64,000 nt of DNA. It comes from Liopterus haemorrhoidalis (Eukaryota; Arthropoda; Insecta; Coleoptera; Dytiscidae). Below, piece after piece: positions 32,607-43,534 of this stretch. Position 1 is the first letter of the stretch. Every line of letters begins with the position of its first letter. Below the pieces are notes generated by a model, which worked only from the letters and a program-made list of their open reading frames with translations, was not told the DNA's origin and did no database searches. The position numbers were made by a program, and so were the translations under genes. The stretch lies in assembly GCA_963971575.1 (NCBI GenBank), contig OZ020622.1, positions 18,602,879 through 18,666,878 of the forward strand, given 5' to 3'.

Positions 32607-33002
32607 CTTCGCCGAGTTGACAATGGGCCGTATGAATAAAGTTGAAGTAAATGCTCATAAGTAGAAGGTAGAAGTATAAGCATTTGCTTCGAGTAAAAGG
32701 TCGGAGTAAAATCATTTGCTTTTTTTTATATGAATAACGATTACCTTTTACTTGCAAGTAAATGCTTCTACCGTTGAGTAAAAGGTCAAGAGGATGTTTA
32801 TGTTGAAACCTGAAAATCAGTATTTATCAAAAATGTACTACTTCTTGCCGATTGCCGTCAAGTTGAAAATACTCTATAAACACTATTAACAATGTGCTAG
32901 TGCTGTATTGAGTTCTATGTTTGGCATTTCAACTTATTTTTATTGGTGTAAAGTAATTTTCTTCTTCTTTTTTTTGCAATAATTTCAGATTTTTCTTCAA
33001 TC

Positions 33003-33240
33003 ATGTCGTCTTCAAGTGACAATGAACAGGAACAACAAGATGCGAGTACTGATTTAAAATTTATAGCTGAAGAACTCTTATCCGGAGATTTTAGAAAAAT
33101 CTCAGGTTCCAAAAATTAAAAAAATAAAAGAAGTAGCTATTGCTAAAATAGTCCATAAATATCAAGGACTTTTTGGGAAGGAAATAAATGCAAATAAATT
33201 ATTGAAAAACAGAACTACAACGGTTAGTATTGCTGGAACA
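33003..33240 (+). pseudogene. Myb/SANT-like accessory protein relic
   Basis: Starts MSSSSDNEQEQQDASTDLKF and, after a frameshift, continues IKEVAIAKIVHKYQGLFG and NANKLLKNRTTT. The spacing resembles the DNA-binding accessory protein of Harbinger elements. Broken and short. Confidence 0.45.
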
Positions 33241-33543
33241 ACTTAATACAACCAGAATACAAAGGGATTATTTTAAAGAAAAACTGCAAAAATTGTGGAA
33301 ATTATAATTTTGAAAATAATATTACAACAGAAGATAATAATTCGTATTATAATATGTAGTATAAAATTATTGTTAGCCATATAATAGTTTTTAAGACATA
33401 AATAATATTTTTCTTGTACATTGTAGTTTTAACATTTGTACATTTAATTATTAAAATTGTTAATTATAACAGCAAGGTTTTGTCTTACTTCTTGTCCTAA
33501 ACGAAAAACGTTGTCAGCTTCACAGAGATCTTCATTTACCTGA

Positions 33544-34026
33544 TTATTTATTATTATTATTACGATTGACATATTCATCTCCATGGATCTTCGGTTTTTC
33601 TATACCTATATGCGTACAGCCAATGACACCAATCGCGGTTGGAAAACGGTATTTTCTTTGCCACAATTCTTTCGCCTCCACTAATGAATTTTGGGAAGTA
33701 GGAAATTTAATCCAGGTGCCAGCTTGTGCAACAATTTCATCAACAACACTGCTGACAGTCCGTGATACTGTGGATTGCTCCACCCCAAGTTCCTCACCGA
33801 TACCTTTTTGAAACCCAGGATCGGCTAGATACCTCAAAAATAATTTGATTTTATGCCGAGAAGACAACGCACCGCCTCGAGATTCTGTAGTGTTACCTAA
33901 AAAAGTATTAGCTAACCACTCCACGTTTTCGTCTTCAAAACAAAACAAACTTATAAAGTCACTAGAACGTGGTGAAGAACGACACCTATAGTGTTTCACA
34001 TTTCTTAAATGCACATTATCCGCCAT
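33544..34026 (-). pseudogene. HARBI1-like transposase, N-terminal part
   Basis: The 160-residue frame has a helix-turn-helix region (KIKLFLRYLADPGFQKGIG, then GVEQSTVSRTVSSVVDEI) and reaches the first catalytic aspartate neighbourhood at GVIGCTHIGIEKP...GDEYVNR. The family normally has D-T-H here; this copy reads C-T-H, so the first acidic residue appears lost. The remaining two catalytic residues are absent because the frame ends in an Asn run. Inside the TIR-bounded element 32625-34287, so it is that element's own gene, now dead. Confidence 0.75.
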
Positions 34027-34473
34027 AGCAACTATAACACTTTCTCACAAGTGAGTATACGAAAATATAGATGCATGTTTTTCGAAACATTTGCTTATAA
34101 TTTAAAGTAAAACGTCTGCTTTATTCATAACCATTTACTTCTGTCGTGAGCAAAAGATCAACAAAAAAAGCATTTGCTTCTTACTCATAAGTAAAAGGTT
34201 TTGCTTGCATTTTTATTCATATTGTTTCGAGGATTTGCTTCATAATTTGCAAGTAAAAGGTTATGCTTATTTTTATTCATACGGCCGAATGTCGAAGCGA
34301 CCATGGCCGAGTTGTCGTGTTCCGATATTTCTGGCCTAAAAATCGGTTCAATTTCTACAAAGGAAAACAATGTTTATGTGATAATGGTTCTAATTATGAG
34401 ACCGTTTTGAAATTAATTTTACTAATTTAGTTTTGTATTGTAGTAGGTACTTATGATTTATTTTTTGTTTCAG

Positions 34474-34798
34474 ATTCATCAAGAGGAATAACATAAATAT
34501 AAAAAAACTTGAATTTTCCTTATTTTTGAAAAATGTGAATATAAAATAAATTTATTAAAATTTTAAAACAATGTGCTCTACCGTCACTATGGATACGATA
34601 TCAGTACAGGATCCCTTTGAAGGGGGGTTCATGTATCGAAGAGGCAGCAGGTCTCCAACACCAACCCCAGAAGAACAGGAGAAGAGGGCGCTGTTACTTC
34701 AAAACGATCTTCTACTTCATGAAGCTGTAATCAAAAATGATCCTGAAGCTGTCACAAATATATTAAAGGAACCACTGAATATTAATTCTAGGAATAAT
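34474..34798 (+). CDS. Ankyrin-repeat protein, first coding exon
   Basis: Coding from ATG 34571 to 34798 (76 codons, phase 0), ending AAT|GTAAGT, a consensus donor. An acceptor tttttgtttcAG at 34472-34473 suggests the exon begins at 34474 with a 97-nt untranslated part, so a non-coding exon lies upstream. The protein begins MCSTVTMDTISVQDPFEGG, has a Pro/Ser/Thr segment, then LLHEAVIKNDPEAVTNIL and NINSRNN, the start of an ankyrin repeat. A second ATG at 34589 could also serve. I suspect an ANKDD1-like insect protein from memory of the family, but this is unproven. No further exon was found downstream in the window, implying a very long intron or a broken gene. Confidence 0.7.
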
Positions 34799-35339
34799 GT
34801 AAGTATTTTTAAATGATCTGTTTTAAAACCGATATCGAAATATTTGTCTCAATTGTGTGCCAATTATATAAATTATGACGTTTCTAAGTCATAATAGTGT
34901 CTTTAGGACTAAGAAACTGGAAGGACAATCAAATTTCAAACAAAAAAATCAGCTGTGGCCACCACAGGACCGACCGGCATCATAAAGTCATCATAAAATC
35001 ATAAAATACATTATAGCAGCAGAGTAGAAATAACTTGGCCTAATATTTTCTAACAGAGATATTATTTATCATGACCATGGAAACGTTACACATAAGTATG
35101 AAAAAATTGAGACTTGGAAAAAATTTCGAAAAATTTTACAAAAATTATTTTCTCAAATAAAAGCTATTATTTATTGCTTTTATAGCAACTTTTGTTCAAT
35201 AAATTTTTTCGAAATATTTTTCTGTTGTGAAATATTCACAAAAATCTTAAAATCGACACGAGTAAACTCCCATTTCTAGTCAACCGATTTTTACCAAAAG
35301 TTGATCAACTCGTGTCATTGATGGCAGAAGCTTAAATAT

Positions 35340-36002
35340 ATAATAATAAATGGCTAAACACCCCTACGGGGTTACGCCGCCCTTTAGGCTTTCTAAATCC
35401 TTTTTCAGGATGGATCAGTTCCTATATCTCGCATTAAATCTTCTTTGTGATCTCTCTCCAAAGTTGTCTGTTTCTAACTTTATTTCTCCATCTCGTAATT
35501 CCGGCCCTTTTCAGATCTTCTTCTACTTCTTGCATCCATGTTAGCTTAGGTCTTTCCCGTTTTCTTTTCCTCCCTGGTTCCCACTGCAACGCTGAATAAG
35601 CTATAGACGTTTCTTCTCCTCGCCATACATGCCCAAGCCATCTTACTCGCTGTTGCTCAATTTTCCTTACAACATCGCTCCCTCCCAGTACTTCTAATAT
35701 CTCATGGTTCATTCTCTGCCTATATTCGTTCTCGCCAATTTTTACTGTACCAAGAGCTGCTCTTAATATCTTCCTTTCAGCTATTCTGAGTTCCTCTTCC
35801 TCTTTCTTTGACAATATGAGTGTCTCACTTGCATATAGTAGTATTGGTCTTATTAGTGTTTTGTATATGTTCAGTTTAGTTGTTTTTGTCAGTACAGTAC
35901 TATTTAGGAGTTTTTTATTCGCATAGTAAGCTCTATTTGTTGCTAATATTTTATCTCTTAGTTCTCCCTTTCTTTCTGCTGTGTTTGATATCCGACTCCT
36001 TT
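35340..36002 (-). mobile_element. 5'-truncated RTE-like element
   Basis: Flanked by gcttaaatat at 35330-35339 and 36003-36012; the uninterrupted family C copies have the sequence once. On the minus strand it ends in an ATT-repeat tail. 663 bp. Confidence 0.82.
35434..35814 (-). pseudogene. RTE-type C-terminal protein fragment
   Basis: The frame contains AERKILRAALGT, RQRMNHEILEVLGGSDVV and QQRVRWLGHVWRGEE, then ERPKLTWMQEVEEDLKRAGI. This 'R.RWLGHV.R' arrangement is the usual C-terminus of RTE/BovB-like elements in arthropods. The reverse transcriptase is missing. Confidence 0.75.
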
Positions 36003-36217
36003 GCTTAAATATGAAGTTTCATAAAAATCCTTTCAGCCGAATTTGCTCTGCACGTGTACACAGACGGACAGACAGACAGACAGATCGACAGACATCATGC
36101 TAAAAATAGTCAAAACGTTATGTAGGGACCTCGATTCGTGGAGATCAATCGAAATCTCGAAATGTCAAAATCGGTATGATCATAATTCCTCCCTTATATA
36201 TGTTGACGGTCGGTAAA

Positions 36218-36670
36218 AATACAGAAGCTTACCAGTTATAGAGTTTTGTTTTTATATTAAATATTGTTCAGATTAACCATTTATGGTACATTTGGCCATT
36301 GTTTTCTTCCACTACTTAAAAGATCCCAACAAATATTGGTATTTAGTCTGACAGGGACCTTTGAGTTAGACGTGTAACATATGTGTACAAGGGCTTAATG
36401 CGAGGGTTACGCTAGAATTTTTGAGAATAAAATACATGGGTAACATATTTTACGATTTTATTCGCTCTGGTGGCAATATAAGACTGACTAGACTTAGCTT
36501 ATCTAAATCTAGATTGGTATATATTTGACAGCTTTTATTTTTTATCTGATTTCCCACAAATGTTGACAGCAAAATACCCTTTTAAATTCCTAAAAAATGC
36601 CCTTCAAAGAAATTCTTGCGACGGGTGGTTTTTGAAAGTTTGTCGTAGATCTAGAATATCAGGACAGTGA
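36218..36670. other. Gene-free stretch
   Basis: Only the short repeat near 36580-36645 shared with 32240-32310 is recognised. Confidence 0.4.
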
Positions 36671-36679
36671 TCGGTGATT

Positions 36680-37452
36680 TTAATATGTAAAATAGTTGGG
36701 GAAATTTGATTAGATTTAACTCTACCTTTGAACGTTGGATGCCCCAACTGGAGCAAAAGGAAGGTTTTGCTGGGGACAGTTCATTCAACTTTGTTGTACG
36801 GAGCCTCTGTTTGGTGCGGAATTCTGGGTACGGCAAGTACAACAAGTTATACGAGAAAGCTGAACGCCAGGCGTTAATAGGGGTAGCCTCGGCTTACCGC
36901 ACTGTCGACTGCGGTCCTGCAAGTGGTGACAGGAACGCTCCCTCGGCGACTCCTTGCAGAGGAAAGGTAACATATATACGAGGCAGGAGGGGGATCTGAG
37001 GTGAGAAACCCTGCCAGAACACATTCGGTGGAGAAATGGTAGGAGGAGCGGTCTAGGAATCAAGACAAAGGGCAGTGGACCAAAGGCTCATCCCCAACAT
37101 ACCAGAGTGGCTAGCCTGCAAGTTCAGGAACATAGACTACTATGTCACGCAAGCCCTGACAGTCCATGGGTCTTTTAAGTCCTTTACCCTGAGGATTGGG
37201 AAGGACCAGGACGACGACTGTACCTACTGCGGCGCAGTCGACACAGCCGAACATACACTATTCGTATGCGGGAGATGGACTGCAGAAAGATTGCGAGCAT
37301 ATATGATAACAGAAGAGAACTTGACACTCAACAACATGGTCCAGGTTATGCGGCACTCCAGGGGAAACTGGGAAACGGTGCGGCAGATGCTGTCAACCAT
37401 TATGAAGAGGAAGGAGACCGACGAGCGAGAAAGACAGAGTAGGGGAATGTGA
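36680..37452 (+). pseudogene. R1-clade non-LTR C-terminal fragment
   Basis: Shifting frames read LLYGASVWCGILG, then a 'QALIGVASAYRTVDCG' segment, then (37075-37452) RLIPNIPEWLACKFRNIDYY, VHGSFKSFTLRIGK and C-T-Y-C-GAVDTAEHTLFVCGRW. The last block is the CxxC...H...C motif of R1-like elements. Frameshifts separate the parts. The reverse transcriptase core is missing. Confidence 0.78.
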
Positions 37453-37756
37453 GGATAGGTTGAGCTAGCCCAGAGTTTCCCAAATGGTGGGTCGCGGTAA
37501 GCGAAATGCCGGGTCGCATAAAAACTCGCGAAACCTAGTGGTTTTTTCAAGAAACACTAGAATACGATTAAATATAATTGAATCCGGACTACTGAATAAT
37601 ACTTGCGTAACGGCGAGCGGACCAAAAAACATGGATTACGCTATCATCGTTTTCTCCGAATCTGAAATTATTAGTAAAAAATAAAGAGCACCACACTTCT
37701 CATTAATAATTTATTGGTTCTCATAAATAATTTTTGTTTAATTTATACCAATTTTT
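37453..37756. other. Isolated hAT-like end
   Basis: 'cagagtttcccaaatggtgg' near 37470 resembles one terminus of hAT elements of the CAGTGTTTCCCAA type. No partner end was found. Confidence 0.35.
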
Positions 37757-38792
37757 TAGGGTTTTGTAGGTATGACCAAAAAACCCTTATACCGTCATTT
37801 TGTCGTCTGTCTGTCTGTCTGTCTGTTCGGTAAAAATTGTAGCCAAACGGCTAAACATAGAGAGTTGAAATTTGGCATGCTTATACAACTCTTTGACCCG
37901 CACATAGGAAAAATACTAAAACATCTAAAAAACATATCCCCCAAAAATATAAACAAATATGTGCTCATCGAAAAAAAAAAATATATATATATAATTCTGA
38001 GTAGAGTATCAAATGAAAGCCCTTGGTACGTGGATTAACGATCAAATTTTTATTTTTGCAAAATTGTGCAAAAAAATTTTTGTCCCACACCCTGTATCCC
38101 AGATGGTTTAAACTAAAAATCTAAAAAAAATTCTAAGTAATGTATATTGGTGTGAACCGGAATAGTACAACAGGAATTTTTGATAAGATTATGTTTTTGG
38201 AAAAAAACGCATTTTTGTGATTTTTGGCTAATAATGTACACAAGTTATAGCTTTGTAACACGCTACACTGGAACGTGTATGCTGGTGTAGTGGTTTTTGA
38301 CGCTGGTTTTTCACCCAAGTAACTCGATCCGTAAGGGATGGAACCCTGCGAGAATAGATAATATTATTTTTTGTTTTTGTTTTTTAAATTTTTATATTGT
38401 TTAAATTATTTTTTCAAAATTCTAGTTATATTTTGGCAAATGTTGCATTTAATTTTTAAAAGCGTTAATTTAATAACCAGTGGAAATTGTTTAAATTGTA
38501 ATTTAATTCTGTTTCAATGTACACGAAATCAGAGGGGCGGAACTTATAACAACCAATGGAAGCCATAGGCGCAAATTTTAAAATTCTTAATGAACCTTGC
38601 TATATATAAAAAAAAAAATACAGCACATATTTAGAAACCTAAATAATGGTATTAGGCGTTCGAATTAAAATTAACAAAAAAAATATTTTAATATAAAATT
38701 TGTTTTCGCATCCCAAATAATCATCATTCACTTACTAAATACCTGCAAAACCCTGAAATGTGTGAAAATTCACACTTCACATCAATTTTTTT
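37757..38792 (+). repeat. Family A repeat, copy A2 (long form)
   Basis: Begins with 'agggttttgtaggtatgacc', (GTCT)n and the conserved body; ends 'cctgaaatgtgtgaaaattc' and 'cacttcacatcaattttt'. It shares an extra block ('acaaccaatggaagccatag' and 'aaacctaaataatggtatta') with copy A4 but not with A1 or A3. A tRNA-like module lies at about 38281-38350. Confidence 0.75.
38281..38350 (+). ncRNA. tRNA-like module inside family A copy A2
   Basis: Begins GCTGGTGTAGTGG, like an A-box region, followed by an arm CTGGT-tttttca-CCC and a weak B-box-like gatggaaccct. Much less convincing than the A1 and A3 modules; interpreted mainly because it sits in the same place and resembles that of A4. Confidence 0.3.
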
Positions 38793-38894
38793 CATTTTTC
38801 ACTTTTTTTATCAATAAAAATTAAATTATAATCAAAATTAAAATTTATATGAGCCAACTCCTCTCCGTAAAAAAACCAGTGGAGAAGGGAGACC

Positions 38895-39352
38895 TCCGCT
38901 AGACTTGCCCTCCCATAAAAAAAATAATAATAAAAAAATACATATTTTTTTTAATTTAAAAAAATATTTAGGTAAATCTTCAAAAATACATCAAATTATG
39001 TCCTATACAATTCTTTGTCCAAAGCTTAGTTTACTAGTTACGAATTTTTTTTAATTTTAAAGTTTAATAACTTCCGTTTCCGGTTACGGATTTTAATAAA
39101 AAACAATAGGGTTCTTCCCAATTATTAGGAGAATTTTTTAGTACCAGAACGAACTCTTTAAGTTAAACCGTTTTTGAGTTATCGTGTATACACACAGACA
39201 CACAGACACACACACATACAGACGGCACTTCGAAAATAGGCTTTTTGGATTCCCTGGACCATGAAACGTGGTCATCCGTCAAAATCTCGACATCGAAAAT
39301 TTTCGCGATTACAATACTTGCCCCTTATATATTAAGGTCAGGCAAGTAAAAA
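38895..39352 (+). repeat. Family B repeat, copy B1
   Basis: Begins 'ctagacttgccctccca' and ends 'ggtcaggcaagtaaaaa', so short inverted ends ACTTGCC are visible. The core is (CACAGACA)n flanked by 'gagttatcgtgtatac' and 'gacggcacttcgaaaata'. A second copy lies at 53055-53738. Confidence 0.72.
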
Positions 39353-40087
39353 CAATATATTTGTATTATTTTACGGATATTTTTTCGAAATGGACCCCCC
39401 CCCAATTTTTTTTCAGTGTGCGCGCCTGCCTATAATGCATCGAAGTATCGAAAGTATGAAATTAAAAATATTTTAAAAAAACACTCAATTTTGATACAGG
39501 AAATGGTATTTAACACATCATACCCGTGGCCATAAATGTCATTTGTCAAAATTAAACCATTAGATAAATTATTTTCATATCAAAAATTAAATTTTACCTT
39601 ATCATATTAATTTTGTTTAATGACAAAACAATTTTGATAAATTGTAATTTTAAATTACTTCGAAACTAAACAATTTCGAATAATTGATGTTTTTAAAATT
39701 ACAAAAAAATTAAAAATGTAATTTTTCAAAACTTTTAATTACTCTTTTAATTCCTGAATCATCAAATCTTCTAATATTTAATCACTGTAGTTTGGTCACA
39801 ATTAGTAGTTTTAGGAAATATGGTGATAAAATTCATATTTAGCGGCAAATATATTCTATTGTCTTTAATTAAGAATTTTACGTAATTCGCTACCTTAAAA
39901 TTATTATGCATATTGTAGTGCAGTCAAAAGAAATACTATGCTTATAAACAAAGTCGAAAAATTTACTACTTGGGTGGACCTATGTAAAGATAAAATTATA
40001 ATAAGATAGATAATTTCCATTCATGCCCTTAATTGTAGTCATTACTGCCGTTATTAATTTTTATTCAAGTTTATTTTAACTTTTTAA
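39353..40087. other. AT-rich gene-free stretch
   Basis: A C homopolymer near 39396 and AT-rich sequence. Nothing recognised. Confidence 0.5.
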
Positions 40088-40225
40088 CGCCCGGTTGTGT
40101 AAAAGTCTTAAAATTAGTTATAAGCTGTAAGTTGATATAAAACACTAAAATATGTTGTACTTTTATTTTGTTATGTATCTAGTTTTAGCTTAGAACTAGT
40201 TTTAAGAATTTTACGCAACCGGGCG
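40088..40225. mobile_element. 138-bp MITE
   Basis: Termini CGCCCGGTTGTGTAAAAGTC and, read inward, CGCCCGGTTGCGTAAAATTC. The flanks ttaa/ttat leave the duplication ambiguous. The ends are like those of Harbinger-type elements here. Confidence 0.7.
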
Positions 40226-40480
40226 TTATACTAACAGGGTCTATTCAAGATGTTTCTGAATTGTCACAGTTTAGAAATGTGCTCTGTTGCCAGTTGTTAT
40301 TTGTTTACACATGTCAAACAGTTCTAAGCAGAGATTGAAAACCTACATTTCCAAGAGAGTAAAAGGGCTAGGTGCATTATGATGTAGAGCAGTGCTTTCC
40401 AACTGGTGTGTCACGACCCAATAGTAAGGGTGTCGCGAAATTTCTGATTGAAATTATACTATGTATATAATATAATGTTT
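40226..40480. other. Isolated hAT-like end
   Basis: 'cagtgctttccaactggtg' near 40391 resembles a hAT terminus; no partner end found. Confidence 0.35.
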
Positions 40481-40489
40481 AAGGTCACT

Positions 40490-41818
40490 TCCGATGTCCC
40501 TCAAGGATCGCACACAGGTCCTTAATTTTCTCAGTATTCCTTAATGATATTGTATCTTGTTTTCACAACTCAAAATTCTTATTATATGCCGATGATCTAA
40601 AAATTTATAAGGAAATCAACAGAAATGAAGATTGCTTACAGCTACAGACTGACTTGAATAGACTAAGTCAATATTGCCAGGATAATAAAATATCACTAAA
40701 TGCTGGAAAATGTAGTTACATAAATTTCTCGAGAAATCATATATCGAATAAACATAACTATAATTATCATCTCAATGGAAATATTATAAAACAGGTATAC
40801 GAAGTGAAAAATTTAGGTATAATTTTAGACTACATGCTGATTTTTGACAAACACATATGCAGCATCATACAAAGGGCACTGAGAAACCTTGGTTTCATTT
40901 CCAGGACAACTAGGGACTTTACCAAACCTGAGCCAATGATTACTTTATATAATATCTTACTTCGAAGCGGGGCCGGCGCTAGGATTTGCGAGGCCATGTG
41001 CCAGAGCAGGCGCGAGGCTATGTGCGAGATTGACAAGAAAAATTTATATTAACGCGGTGGTCAAAAAGGGCTGGTTCAATAATGATGGACCACGCAAAAT
41101 GACGGAATGAACGAGATACATCAGTCAAAATGTAATTTTCCTTACCTGGTGCTGTCCGCTACCACGCCATGTTTACACATTAGATACTCCTATAATGTTT
41201 CAAATGTATATATTTTAATTAGGGATACATTTAGTGAATGTTACTTTTTTTTTTTTTTTCTTTGTGATCTATCAATATCGACTTTCGGCTGCTTCACAGC
41301 GCTTCACAGCTGATGCAAAGCACCCCACCCGTTTTCTTCTTTTTAATTTCAGCGCGCTCGAAAACTACATTTTAGATGGGAGTTTGGTGTACGCGAATAC
41401 GCTCGGTTCAGAAAGTTCACAACATGAGCGAGGCCTGTTGGGCCGCGAAGCCATGTGCCACTGCACATGCTGCACATTCCTAGCGCCGGCCCTGCTTCGA
41501 AGCCACCTAGAATTTGCTAGTGTGGTCTGGAATCCACATTACCAAAAATATGTCGAACAAGTAGAAAAAGTACAAAGAAAATTTATTAACCGCCTCAACT
41601 ACAAATTTAACTGTTCAAATCACTATAAAAGTTATAATTTCAACCTAAATTTCTATAATATTGAATCACTCAAAAAACGAAGGATGACAAACGATTTAAT
41701 ATTCTTTTTTTAAACTATTAATAATATTATAGATGGTCAGTCAATTATCCTGTTTTTTATTTTAATATTTACCACTACCCGGTACGAAATCCCAGCATGC
41801 TCTTTATTCCAGTACTAA
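40490..41818 (+). pseudogene. Jockey/CR1-type reverse transcriptase relic
   Basis: Reads DVPQGSHTGP, then after a one-base frameshift FLNDIVSCFH and the catalytic block LLYADDLKIYKEI. It continues LNRLSQYCQDNKISLNAGKC, INFSRN, VYEVKNLGIILDYML and ends at LYNILLRS. After the hAT insertion it resumes as HLEFASVVWNPHYQKYVEQV. Joining across the hAT insertion restores the family pattern 'LVRSHLEYASVVWNP', confirming the MITE interrupted this gene. The N-terminal endonuclease is missing. Confidence 0.8.
40968..41494. mobile_element. hAT MITE in the reverse transcriptase relic
   Basis: Ends CGGGGCCGGCGCTAGGA and, read inward, CAGGGCCGGCGCTAGGA, with perfect 8-bp duplications cttcgaag (40960-40967, 41495-41502). 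527 bp, no transposase. Confidence 0.92.
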
Positions 41819-42076
41819 TGCCGGGTTTACATTGGTAGAGTAAAAGAGCTAGTAATTAGCGCAAGTACTACGTGCTTTACTCTACTATCTTATTTTCAGG
41901 ATAGTAGGTGTTTATACGCAATTGACATACATATCTTATTTTCTGGATAGTAAGTGTCAAAACACATTTGACATCTTCACTGTGATTTTGTAGTGAAATT
42001 ATCTTTTTGCAAAAAATAGTTTATGATTGTGGATATACATCGTCGCCGGCGTGATGCCATTAAAGAAGTAGTATTT

Positions 42077-42830
42077 TGAATTACATCATTTCTTGTGGAG
42101 GAAATAATTGATTGTCTTATTGAAGTATTCGGTACAGAATATAAGCCTAAACAAAAATGGGTTAAAAAATGGATTGATAGAAGATCTACCCATGGCGCAT
42201 CAGTTCTTCTATTTCGTGAATTAGCCGTGGAAGATCAAAAAGAGTACAGACTGTGTTTAAGAATGACACCAGATGATTTTAATAGGCTAATAAATTTAGT
42301 TAATCCATTAATACAACGAACTGATACACTAATAAGGGATGCAATTCCAGCAAAAATAAAATTGGAATTAACGCTTTATTTCCTAGCCACAGGAAATAGT
42401 TATTGTAGTCTACAACAGTGTTTCTCAACAGGTGGTCCCCAGAAAAATTTTAGTGGTCCGCGAAAGTTTTTATGTGTTTTTTGCAGTTTTATTTTTAATT
42501 TATTTTGCACATTTTTTATGTAAATAGTTTATATTTTGTTTATTTTCTGTAAACTTTCTGTGATTTTCTACAAATAAAATAAATGTGTTTAGTAGCATAT
42601 TAAATATATTTGTTTTCATGCAAAAAATAAACCAACAATTATTATTAATAGTCCGCGTTAGAAAATTATATATTATTCTGGTCCACGGTGCGTTTTTGGT
42701 CAAGAAACACTGGTCTACAACATCTTTTTCGTGTATCAAAGGCAGTTATTTCACAGATGATTTAAAAAATCATCAATTAATAAATCAATGTTACGCAATT
42801 TATGTAAATAAATTGTAATTTACCTGATAT
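42077..42830 (+). pseudogene. HARBI1-like transposase N-terminus, interrupted by hAT MITE
   Basis: Reads FLVEEIIDCLIEVFG, KKWIDRRSTHGASVLLFREL, KEYRLCLRMTPDDFNRLINL and KIKLELTLYFLATGNSYCSL, the N-terminal DNA-binding half of HARBI1-type transposases. The MITE 42416-42712 breaks it after SLQQ; beyond it the frame resumes HLFRVSKAVIS, as expected for the family ('SLQ.LFR..K.TIS'). The DDE catalytic domain is missing from this element, so it cannot make an active transposase. Confidence 0.82.
42416..42712. mobile_element. hAT MITE, 297 bp
   Basis: Ends CAGTGTTTCTCAACAGG and, read inward, CAGTGTTTCTTGACC, with perfect 8-bp duplications gtctacaa (42408-42415, 42713-42720), matching the nnnTAnnn pattern of Buster-type hATs. 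Confidence 0.93.
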
Positions 42831-43175
42831 GGATTTTTTTCTATTTGTTATAACAGGTTACCGCTTGCTGCCAATTTGAAATGAATCAATTTTGCGTAGT
42901 GGGGGAAAAGACAGTAGCTAGTAAATACGTCGACGAGCTAGCTGCTGTCCTAGTCCAACTATCGGCAGCTAGTACTCTGCTAGTCACAATGTCAATTGTT
43001 TACACAGGGATAGTAACTAGTTGCTAGTTACTTGCGCTAGTTACTAGCTCTTTTAAGACGCATACCCACTATGCCGCAGTTTGCCAGTTGGCAAGGCCAG
43101 CTGGCATAGCCAACTGGCAAAGCCAGTGGCTTTATAAACGTCCACATCTGTGTTGGCATTTAGTTTAGTCGCACA

Positions 43176-43290
43176 ATGTTCACCGAGGAAGATTTACTAA
43201 TTGCTTCAGCTGCTGTTATCATACTTGACAGTGAAGAAAAAATACGCAATGGCGCAAAAGACTGTTTTGGGTACGTCCAAGTCCTCAAAG
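43176..43290 (+). pseudogene. HARBI1-like transposase, first exon relic
   Basis: MFTEEDLLIASAAVIILDSE followed by EKIRNGAKDCFG resembles the short N-terminal start of Harbinger transposases ('LI.AA.II...EE...R'). It stops being readable where the MADF relic begins on the other strand, indicating an internal deletion. Confidence 0.5.
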
Positions 43291-43294
43291 TAGA

Positions 43295-43534
43295 TCACGC
43301 ACCGGACTTATTACCTTCTATCTCTTTTTTTATTTCACGCGAAAAATGACACACCAAGTTTTTGATTTTTCTATCAATTTCTTCTTTTTGTATTCCAAAA
43401 CTAACCGCAAGTTCCAACAGAGCGTCACATCTCTTATTCCTGTCTTTATAGTCCTTTAAACGACAGTCCCACAAAACAGGACGATCCCGGTATAAATCGA
43501 TCAAATTAAACACTTTTTCGTTTGTCCACTCCAT
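43295..43534 (-). pseudogene. MADF-domain accessory protein relic
   Basis: The 79-residue frame starts MEWTNEKVFNLIDLYRDRPV and includes LWDCRLKDYKDRNKRCDALL and KIKNLVCHFSREIKKE. This is nearly a whole MADF domain (tryptophan helix, 'L...YR..P.LWD....Y..R..R', and 'IK.K...L'). Such proteins partner the DDE transposase in Harbinger elements. It is divergent to the transposase start at 43176, the normal layout. The end of the protein is cut off by the internal deletion. Confidence 0.75.

Larger units (their letters stand above)
32625..34287 (-). mobile_element. Harbinger-type element with both gene relics
   Basis: Termini GGGCCGTATGAATAAA and, read inward from the right, CGGCCGTATGAATAAA, with aat duplications at 32622-32624 and 34288-34290. 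Length 1,663 bp. It carries a HARBI1-like transposase fragment on the minus strand and a Myb/MADF-like fragment on the plus strand, the usual divergent pair. Sub-terminal 'taaatgctt/aagcattt' blocks repeat several times near both ends. Confidence 0.8.
34940..36217 (+). repeat. Family C repeat, copy C1, split by RTE insertion
   Basis: Matches 57390-57830 and 62941-63447. It has the blocks 'cgacacgagtaaactcccat', 'gctctgcacgtgtacac' and a short (CAGA)n core, then 'atgctaaaaatagtcaaaac' and 'cctcccttatatatgtt'. An RTE-like insertion at 35340-36002 splits it, with 10-bp duplications. Confidence 0.75.
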
